Shown piece after piece: positions 1 through 6,377 of a DNA stretch of 9,644 bases. Each line of letters opens with the position of its first letter. Positions within the stretch are counted from its first letter, which is position 1. The DNA lies in contig DAOVZS010000070.1 in NCBI GenBank assembly GCA_030635005.1, positions 1 to 9,644 of the forward strand, read 5' to 3'. The notes under the pieces were generated by a model, which had not been told where the DNA came from, did not search any database, and was given only the letters and a program-made list of their open reading frames with translations. Source of the stretch: Thiomargarita sp. GTDB lineage: Bacteria > Pseudomonadota > Gammaproteobacteria > Beggiatoales > Beggiatoaceae. The position numbers and the translations under genes are program-made.

Positions 1-3000
1 ATTATTAGGACCTATTTCAAAATCTTTGTCGTCGCGATGTAAGAAGATTTTTTGTCCTTTTAGCGTGATGTGCTTATGGGCAAGTGCTGACATAAAGCCA
101 TGTAACTGCTTCGTATGATGCATTAAACTGACCACTTTTGCAGACAAAAGAGCAGGTTCTTGTTGCAAAAGATAACGAATTTTATCCGAAATACGTTGGG
201 CATTCGCCTCTTCTGCCCACGCATAAATGGCGGGACTGTTTTGCGGGAGAGAAAAAATCTGTTCTAAATTAGAAGCTTGAATGGAAAATGCAGAAGACAT
301 AAAAGGATCAACTGTATGAATCGCTTGTGTAACACTATGATAAGCTTGCTGAGAAAATTGACCCATGCGTAACGCATTCGCTGGATTTTGGATGGGTTGA
401 GGGGGCACCCATGCTTGTGTAGGCCATTGAAATATAAGTTCTTTATACTGATCCAGTTGTTTACGAAAAACATCCAATAATGTATCAGAATGTCCTAATT
501 GAGTGTCGAAACATTGTAAATGAAGGCTTAATTTATGCGTCTGCGTCTCAGAAGTGATTTGAAAATTGAGTTGTTGTAACAGTTGTTCACCATATTGAGC
601 AACCCAATCTTGATACAAAGGAATTAATATTTCTTGTATTTTTTGAAAAGGTAAGGTGACTTCGCTATATTCTCGTTGATTTTCAATCTCTAAACACACA
701 GGAATGAAATTTTGCGGCAACGGATTGACACTCATACCCGGTTGCCAGCCCACAAATACGGCAATCCAACGTTCTAAACTAGAACGTAAGCCCCCTAATA
801 TGACATGATAATCGGTATAAATAGAAGCAATAAAAGACAGTTGTTTGACCAAGGCCGTATTACCTGAGAGTCTTAAAACAGTGTCTGTCAGTTTTTCAAA
901 ATTCTGTTGGATCTGTGTCACCGCTTCTAAAAGCGTGGGTAAGCCCCAATGATTATTTTTCCCTTCATTTTCAAGCATGTAGTAACACCAAGCTTCTAAG
1001 TAAACAGAAAAAGCAACCCGTTCAATATCACAAAATACCTTTTGTTCATGGTAAGGTTGATCTAAAGGAATATCTATCGCATCCTTTAAAATTAACAAAG
1101 GATTCCCCTGACGAATGACTAAAGCCGATTTTTTTAACAGTTTACTGGGCGTGCGATCATACAATACCGTCTCATAATGCCAAAAAGTATTGATATAGCC
1201 TTGAACAGTCTCATTGTTAGTCGCTAATAATTCAACTTGATTGGCAGTGATATTCGTTTGTAACCAGTGCTGATTAATCAAATCACTTAATGCCTTATCA
1301 CGTACCCAACGCCATAAACTGTCTTGAGGTAAGGTTTGACCTTGTATCTCAATCTGATAACACCGCTCATGTCGATCACTCGGCATTTGTGCCAAAAATT
1401 CGGGATACGCTAAAATATCCCATAATAAATGACCCAACGCTTCTGAGGTATTTTGGGTATTGGCTTGCATTTGATTGGCGACAATGACACGATCAAATAA
1501 TTTATTCGTAGAATGCGGTGTATTTCCGCGATCACTTAAAATATTTTCACCGCGCATTGTCAACATGCGTTCTAATTCTCTTAACAAACCCGTTGTGTCA
1601 GGGCTACTGATTCTCTCAGGCACAAGAATGGCGGTGACGCCTGCACCATAAGAAGCACACATGTGAGCCACTTCTGCTAACATGCCCGTCCCTTCCGCAT
1701 CTGCAGCATTAATCACAATGAGCACAATTCCCTTGTTTTGCATAATACGGGTCACATTTTCCTTAATACGTTGCTCCACCGCGTCGGGTTGTAACAGTAA
1801 CGCCAAGCGTGCTTTTCTGCGATCATCGGTGTATCTGGTTAAAGGACGTGATTCACGTAACCATTGACGCCAAGGTATCCAAGCACGTGAATCGGGTGCT
1901 TTTCCGTTTTGACGTAATGTTTCCAAATAAGGTCTTAAATCGGGTTGAAGAATAATCCGTTCTTTATCCGAAAGCGTACAGCCATGAATACTGACAGCAG
2001 GACGATTATGGACGCTCCCATCTTGAATCACAAGAAAATCAACCTGCTGTTCATCGATCTGACGATCTTGTAAATGCCATTTTAAACGATTGAGACTCCA
2101 TTCTCCCAAAGCCCCCAATCCAATGACTAAGGCAGGTTTGATGCTAGGGGTATAAAATGAAGTATCAGGCACTAATAACGGTTTGGGCATGTCTGGCTGC
2201 GGTAAGGTATCCCATTCTTTTTGTTTGTGAGCAAGGATGGATAGGGGACATTTAAAAAATCGTCCAAAAATAAGCCAAAAAAGTGGATTTAATAACCACC
2301 ATCCTGTCCATGCAAATCCAGTAGGCAATACTAATATTTTAGGACCTGCGCCACATTCCGTGGTGTGTTGTTGACCTTCTGGCATCGTCCATTGTGCCTC
2401 TGCATGCTCAGGAGCGACACTGTGCCATCCTAAACACTTAGGCTGAAGTTGGTATTTTAAAACAGGTTTTGCGGCTTGTTCTTGTAATAATGAGATAAAC
2501 CAAGAAACGTCAGTCGTTGCTGTCTCTTGAATATTGACAGGATATAAGTCTCCTGTTTTGCTTAAGGTAAAAGGATGGGGGGCATTCATTTTTTCCTTCA
2601 ACAAAACCGAACTGGCTGTTTTTCCACTGACCACAGCTGCCAATAATTCAAATAAGGGTTCTAAGTGATGAGCGGTTTGAACATGAATATAGGATTGTGG
2701 ACTGCTTGCGATACTGCTCATTAAGGCTTCATCCACATTTTCACCTAATCCTACACAAAGAATCGTCGCTGTCTCATATAATTGTGCCGCCGCATGCTCA
2801 GCTGCTTGTCGATCACTGCCCCCATCAGACAGCAAAATAATCGTCTTTTTCACACCCTTACGCCCTTCTTCTAAGGCTTCTTGACATTTATTCAGTGCTA
2901 AATGTATCTCAGTCGTTCCCCCCGGTGCAATTGTTTTTAAAGCATTTAAGACATTTTCTTTTTGAGCGGTGATATCACACAGACGTTGGGCTTCATGATC

Positions 3001-3333
3001 AAAAATAATCAAGCCGATATGATATGAGTCAGGCATTTGTTGTACAAAATTTTCCATTGCCCGTATGGATTCTCGTAAAGGGCTACCCGGTGCTGCCCCC
3101 ATACTAATAGAATGATCTAATACTAATAAGATATCATGATTTTCTAAAGAACTGGATATTGCACAGGGTGATGTTAATGTGATACTAATATTGATGGTAT
3201 CAGTTCGGTTATAAATCCGTTTATCCACGTGACGCAGAAATGCAGAAGTGCCCGCTGCTCTACTTTTAAGATAAAGTAATAAGCTCCCAATCCCTATCCA
3301 TAATGCACAGACTATCAAAAAAAAATATAACAT
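1..3333 (-). CDS. Membrane-anchored VWA domain protein with tubulin-like (Tubulin_2-type) region, 3' end outside window
   Basis: I translated this strand codon by codon: 1111 codons with no stop, running off the left edge, so the C-terminus is missing. Residues 2-22 are a hydrophobic anchor. Residues about 66-245 are a VWA domain with a complete metal-binding MIDAS: DHSIS (D73, S75, S77), Thr140 in PGGTTEIHL and LSDGGSD (D170). A second hydrophobic Trp-rich stretch covers about 339-357. From about 400 the protein resembles bacterial tubulin-like proteins: LVIGLGALGEW (403-412), EGTGM (547-551) following a hydrophobic strand, LLRELERML, and LFDRV (612-616) in the order expected of that family. 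Residues 620-1111 are not recognised. No Shine-Dalgarno is clear before the ATG; ATG-TTA-TAT was chosen because it places the anchor at the N-terminus and no stop lies after it. The VWA call is firm, the tubulin-like call is by motif memory, and the function is unknown. Confidence 0.85.
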   Translation of the reverse strand, partial: MLYFFLIVCALWIGIGSLLLYLKSRAAGTSAFLRHVDKRIYNRTDTINISITLTSPCAISSSLENHDILLVLDHSISMGAAPGSPLRESIRAMENFVQQMPDSYHIGLIIFDHEAQRLCDITAQKENVLNALKTIAPGGTTEIHLALNKCQEALEEGRKGVKKTIILLSDGGSDRQAAEHAAAQLYETATILCVGLGENVDEALMSSIASSPQSYIHVQTAHHLEPLFELLAAVVSGKTASSVLLKEKMNAPHPFTLSKTGDLYPVNIQETATTDVSWFISLLQEQAAKPVLKYQLQPKCLGWHSVAPEHAEAQWTMPEGQQHTTECGAGPKILVLPTGFAWTGWWLLNPLFWLIFGRFFKCPLSILAHKQKEWDTLPQPDMPKPLLVPDTSFYTPSIKPALVIGLGALGEWSLNRLKWHLQDRQIDEQQVDFLVIQDGSVHNRPAVSIHGCTLSDKERIILQPDLRPYLETLRQNGKAPDSRAWIPWRQWLRESRPLTRYTDDRRKARLALLLQPDAVEQRIKENVTRIMQNKGIVLIVINAADAEGTGMLAEVAHMCASYGAGVTAILVPERISSPDTTGLLRELERMLTMRGENILSDRGNTPHSTNKLFDRVIVANQMQANTQNTSEALGHLLWDILAYPEFLAQMPSDRHERCYQIEIQGQTLPQDSLWRWVRDKALSDLINQHWLQTNITANQVELLATNNETVQGYINTFWHYETVLYDRTPSKLLKKSALVIRQGNPLLILKDAIDIPLDQPYHEQKVFCDIERVAFSVYLEAWCYYMLENEGKNNHWGLPTLLEAVTQIQQNFEKLTDTVLRLSGNTALVKQLSFIASIYTDYHVILGGLRSSLERWIAVFVGWQPGMSVNPLPQNFIPVCLEIENQREYSEVTLPFQKIQEILIPLYQDWVAQYGEQLLQQLNFQITSETQTHKLSLHLQCFDTQLGHSDTLLDVFRKQLDQYKELIFQWPTQAWVPPQPIQNPANALRMGQFSQQAYHSVTQAIHTVDPFMSSAFSIQASNLEQIFSLPQNSPAIYAWAEEANAQRISDKIRYLLQQEPALLSAKVVSLMHHTKQLHGFMSALAHKHITLKGQKIFLHRDDKDFEIGPNN

Positions 3334-3448
3334 AATATAACTTGATTACAGTGTTGTGAATGTAAAGAACACATAATGACTATGGCATCATTTGTTTATT
3401 ATATATATGATAATATCATTATCATCATTATTATTAATAAAACTGCTT
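3334..3448. promoter_or_regulatory. Divergent AT-rich intergenic region
   Basis: This 115-base gap separates the VWA/tubulin-like gene (leftward) from mrcB (rightward), so promoters for both should lie here. The right half is very AT-rich (TATATATATGATAATATCATTATC-like). I could not place a -35/-10 pair with good spacing on either strand, and neither start codon has a purine-rich ribosome binding site. A 19-base inverted repeat (3407-3425) is listed separately. Confidence 0.4.
3407..3425. repeat. 19-bp inverted repeat, possible operator before mrcB
   Basis: ATGATAAT-ATC-ATTATCAT: perfect 8-base arms around a 3-base centre, ending 23 bases before the preferred mrcB start. The arms contain the GATAAT/ATTATC hexamers of the Fur-box consensus, but the spacing is 7-3-7 rather than 7-1-7, so it is only Fur-like. 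It could equally be an AT-rich hairpin in the leader or chance in a low-complexity stretch. Confidence 0.35.
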
Positions 3449-5656
3449 ATGTTATTTAAGAAATCTAAGAAAAAAACAGCCGGCCCTAAAAAACGTCCCG
3501 TGTATCGTTTTCGATGGGGGGTATTATTATTAATTATTATGATACCCATATTAAGTTTTTATGTGGCTAAATTAGACATCCAAGTGCGTCAACAATTTGA
3601 AGGTAAAAAGTGGGCAATACCTGCACGTGTGTATGCACGTCCTTTAGAATTTCATACAGGGAAACGGGTGACGCCTGAATCTTTACGGGAAGAACTGAAT
3701 ACTCTAGGCTATCGTAAACAAGAAAATCCCTCTAAACCCGGTCAATATTGGGAAAAAGGTAATACATTTTTAATTACGACACGTACTTTTCAATTTTGGG
3801 ATGGCACCGAACCGTCACGAACCGTCAAAATACGCTTAATTAAGGATAAAGTAGACGCAATTACTGAAATTTCCCCCGATCGTCCGATACATTTATTACG
3901 ATTAGAACCAAAATTGATTGACAAGATTTATCCTGAACATAATGAAGATCGTATCTTAGTACGCTTAGAAGATGTGCCACAACATTTAATTGATGCGTTG
4001 CTTACCGTAGAAGATCGTAATTTTTTTGAACATTGGGGGGTAAGTGTACGAGGCGTTGTACGGGCAATAATTGCTAATTTCAAAGCAGGTAAACGGGTAC
4101 AAGGGGGCAGTACTTTAACGCAACAACTTGTTAAAAACTTTTATCTCACCTCAGAACGTACTTTAACACGTAAAGTGAAAGAAGCCATCATGTCTGTATT
4201 ATTAGAATGGCATTATACAAAAGAACAAATTCTGGAAACCTATTTGAATGAAATCTATTTAGGACAAGCAGGTAAGCGGGCTATTCATGGAATGGGCTTA
4301 GCCTCTCGATTTTATTTCAATCGTCCTGTAGAAGAAATTAATGTGGCACAATCTGCATTACTGGTGAGTTTAGTACGCGGTGCTTCGTATTATAATCCAC
4401 GACGACATGCAGAACGGGCTAGAAAACGCAGAGATTTAGTACTGGATGTTATGGCGGCACATGGCAAGATTACGGCTGAACAAGCAGAAGAATCTAAAAA
4501 AATACTGTCTTTAGCAACCAAGAAAAAGACAGAAAATGTCTTTCCCTATCCCGCTTTTATGGAATTGGTACGTCGCCAACTACGAGAAGACTATAACGAA
4601 CAAGATTTGCGTGAAGAAGGCTTACAAATCATCACTACCTTAGATCCCTTTATTCAAACATCAGCAGAACAAGCCATGAAAAAAGGCTTAAAAAGACTTG
4701 AAAAAAAGCGGCGAAAAGCACGTAATTTACAAGGGGCTATGATCGTGACAGACAGTCAAAATGGCGAAGTATTAGCTATGGTTAATGGTAAACGAACTGA
4801 ATATTCGGGTTTTAATCGTCCGCTTAAAGCCAAGCGTTTAATTGGATCATTACTCAAACCAATTGTCTATTTAACGGCTTTAGAAGACAATGACACCTAT
4901 AATTTGATGACACAACTGGATGACAGTCCTTATCAAGTAAAAATGGCATCAGGAAAAAAGTGGCAACCCTACAATTATGATCACAGAACGCATGAAAATG
5001 CACCGTTATATAAAGCATTATCTTCTTCTTATAATGTCGCTTTAGTGCGTTTAGGCATGACACTTGGCTTAAATAGGGTACGTAATACCTTAAGACGATT
5101 GGGATTTGAACGTAAATTTAACATGTATCCCAGCATGCTATTAGGCAGTCTTCCAATGACACCGCTAGAAGTCACACAAATATATCAAACGATTGCCAGC
5201 GGGGGATTTCGCATGCCCATGCGTACGATTCACACAGTGTTAAATCTTCAAACGGGGCAAGCCTTACAACGTTATCCACTCTCTGTCTCACAAAATTTTG
5301 ATCCTGCCCCTATATATTTATTAAATTACGCCATGCAACATGTTGTACGACATGGCACAGGACGTCATGTGGGCAGTAAATTACCTAAAAAGATGATTTT
5401 AGCAGGAAAAACAGGGACAACGAATGATTTAAAAGACAGTTGGTTTGTAGGATTTGGTAATGATTTATTGACCGTCACTTGGGTGGGACGTGATGATAAT
5501 AAACCAATGGGATTAACAGGGGGATCGGGAGCGATGTTTATTTGGGGCAATTTCATAAAAACCGTACGTCCAAAATCTTTAGCCCCTTCTGTACCTGATA
5601 ATATTTATTGGGAAATGGATGAAAAATTGGGTCAAGTACCCTTTATAAGGAGATAA
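3449..5656 (+). CDS. mrcB: Penicillin-binding protein 1b, bifunctional glycosyltransferase/transpeptidase
   Basis: Class A PBP that polymerises lipid II into glycan strands and cross-links the peptides on the periplasmic face of the inner membrane. Numbered from the ATG at 3449 (735 aa): Lys-rich cytoplasmic tail 1-21, membrane anchor about 24-39, a UB2H-like region about 65-155 with the PBP1b-typical IPARVYARPLEF entry, GT51 domain with catalytic Glu188 in VEDRNFFEH and the QGGSTLTQQLVKNF block (218-231), then the transpeptidase with S467-LLK470 (nucleophile Ser467), SYN (527-529) and K654-TG. The frame stays open back to a TTG at 3392, but that extension adds a second hydrophobic segment before the Lys-rich tail, which would put the enzyme domains on the wrong side of the membrane; hence the 3449 start. 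The whole chain matches PBP1b rather than PBP1a. It is probably co-transcribed with the TPR gene 4 bases downstream. Confidence 0.95.
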   Translation: MLFKKSKKKTAGPKKRPVYRFRWGVLLLIIMIPILSFYVAKLDIQVRQQFEGKKWAIPARVYARPLEFHTGKRVTPESLREELNTLGYRKQENPSKPGQYWEKGNTFLITTRTFQFWDGTEPSRTVKIRLIKDKVDAITEISPDRPIHLLRLEPKLIDKIYPEHNEDRILVRLEDVPQHLIDALLTVEDRNFFEHWGVSVRGVVRAIIANFKAGKRVQGGSTLTQQLVKNFYLTSERTLTRKVKEAIMSVLLEWHYTKEQILETYLNEIYLGQAGKRAIHGMGLASRFYFNRPVEEINVAQSALLVSLVRGASYYNPRRHAERARKRRDLVLDVMAAHGKITAEQAEESKKILSLATKKKTENVFPYPAFMELVRRQLREDYNEQDLREEGLQIITTLDPFIQTSAEQAMKKGLKRLEKKRRKARNLQGAMIVTDSQNGEVLAMVNGKRTEYSGFNRPLKAKRLIGSLLKPIVYLTALEDNDTYNLMTQLDDSPYQVKMASGKKWQPYNYDHRTHENAPLYKALSSSYNVALVRLGMTLGLNRVRNTLRRLGFERKFNMYPSMLLGSLPMTPLEVTQIYQTIASGGFRMPMRTIHTVLNLQTGQALQRYPLSVSQNFDPAPIYLLNYAMQHVVRHGTGRHVGSKLPKKMILAGKTGTTNDLKDSWFVGFGNDLLTVTWVGRDDNKPMGLTGGSGAMFIWGNFIKTVRPKSLAPSVPDNIYWEMDEKLGQVPFIRR
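5647..5652 (+). promoter_or_regulatory. Strong ribosome binding site for the TPR gene
   Basis: AAGGAG lies in the last codons of mrcB, 8 bases before the ATG at 5661. This fixes the start of the TPR gene, and its place inside mrcB suggests that translation of the two genes is coupled. It is the best Shine-Dalgarno in the window. Confidence 0.8.
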
Positions 5657-5660
5657 AAAG

Positions 5661-6284
5661 ATGATTAAAGTGTTATTAACAGTATTACTAAGCTTGCCAC
5701 TGCTTGTGCTGGCGGGCACTCCTGAAAAGAATTTTTCTCCTGCTGTCAATAGTTTATGGATCAAAGCAATAAATTATTATAATAAGGAAGAATTTGAAAA
5801 AGCAGCCAATACCATTGAACGTGCTTTGGGCATTGATCACAATAATGCGTATCTTTGGCATGGATTAGCAGGGGTGCGTTTCGCACAAGAAAATTGGAAA
5901 CGTGCTGCCCATCTTGCGAAAAAATCATTAACGCTGGCTAAAAAAGATAAAGCACTCCAGACTAAAAACCGATGGATGATTACACAAACATGTCAAAAAA
6001 TGGGACGTAAGTATTGTGCCCCGCCCAAAAGGACAATATCACCTACCAGCCACTTTCGTGATCCGCATCACTTATATCAACTGGCTGCTAAGTTATTAAA
6101 GAAAGAAAAATGGGCACGTGCGAGACTTCTAGCACTACGCTCCTTACAATTGGCTAAAAAGACAAAAACGAACAGATTACAAATTAAAAATTGGGTACTC
6201 ATTACCAAAGCATGTGAATCCTTAGAAAAATGGGGATGTGCACGTCATGCACGTAATCAAGCTCAGTTTTTTTTGCAACCTTAA
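5661..6284 (+). CDS. Periplasmic TPR-repeat protein, candidate LpoP-like partner of PBP1b
   Basis: A 207-aa protein with an N-terminal signal sequence: Lys3, hydrophobic core 4-17, then VLAGT, giving a likely signal peptidase I site after Ala18. Residues about 31-95 form a TPR unit (WIKAINYY-x-EEFEKAANTIERALGI, then YLWHGLAGVRFAQENWKRAAHLAKKSL). The helix block from Trp79 recurs from Trp151: W-x-RA-x3-A-x2-SL-x-LAKK, then an IT-x2-C-x7-CA end, giving matched Cys pairs 111/119 and 185/193. The C-terminal half is rich in Lys and Arg. It directly follows mrcB with a strong ribosome binding site. In Pseudomonas and Acinetobacter a TPR lipoprotein, LpoP, is encoded beside PBP1b and activates it; position and fold suggest the same role here. 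Unlike LpoP, the position expected for the lipobox Cys is Thr20, so a soluble periplasmic protein is predicted. Function is inferred from context. Confidence 0.85.
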   Translation: MIKVLLTVLLSLPLLVLAGTPEKNFSPAVNSLWIKAINYYNKEEFEKAANTIERALGIDHNNAYLWHGLAGVRFAQENWKRAAHLAKKSLTLAKKDKALQTKNRWMITQTCQKMGRKYCAPPKRTISPTSHFRDPHHLYQLAAKLLKKEKWARARLLALRSLQLAKKTKTNRLQIKNWVLITKACESLEKWGCARHARNQAQFFLQP

Positions 6285-6312
6285 AGCCTATTAATACAGC
6301 ATCAATAGGCTT
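6284..6312 (+). terminator. Stem-loop at end of the mrcB-TPR unit
   Basis: AAGCCTATT (6284-6292) pairs perfectly with AATAGGCTT (6304-6312) across an 11-base loop, starting at the last base of the TPR stop codon. No run of T follows, so it is not a classical intrinsic terminator. It may end transcription weakly or protect the 3' end of the message. Confidence 0.45.
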
Positions 6313-6317
6313 ATGTC

Positions 6318-6335
6318 AGTATATGTTAATATACT
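6318..6335. repeat. AT-rich palindrome upstream of the SulP gene
   Basis: AGTATAT-GTTA-ATATACT: 7-base perfect arms with a 4-base centre, 42 bases before the transporter ATG. The right arm includes TATACT (6330-6335), which could serve as a -10 box, but no matching -35 is evident at 16-18 bases. An operator over the promoter is possible; chance is not excluded in such AT-rich sequence. Confidence 0.3.
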
Positions 6336-6377
6336 CAGTATTTAAATTTTTAATGAACGCGAGATTTACTTAAACAC

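Noticed and set aside
264..473. Minus-strand open frame of 69 codons
   Set aside because: It overlaps the continuous VWA/tubulin-like frame in a different phase on the same strand; its composition is not protein-like.
915..1867. Three plus-strand open frames (915-1118, 1290-1487, 1682-1867)
   Set aside because: All lie antisense to the 1111-codon frame, whose motifs prove that it is the coding one; no ribosome binding sites or family motifs.
1..3333. A 3.3-kb gene-free or decayed region
   Set aside because: It first appears empty because the gene has no stop inside the window; direct translation shows one intact frame.
4830..4865. Possible damaged transpeptidase active site (SLLK where many PBPs have STFK)
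   Set aside because: PBP1b proteins of other gammaproteobacteria have GSLxKP here, so the motif is normal and the enzyme should be active.
4854..5764. Minus-strand open frames opposite mrcB and the TPR gene (4854-5063, 5365-5556, 5579-5764)
   Set aside because: Antisense shadows of well-supported genes.
6257..6270. T run near the end of the TPR gene as an intrinsic terminator
   Set aside because: It encodes Phe-Phe-Leu within the reading frame and has no G/C-rich stem directly before it.
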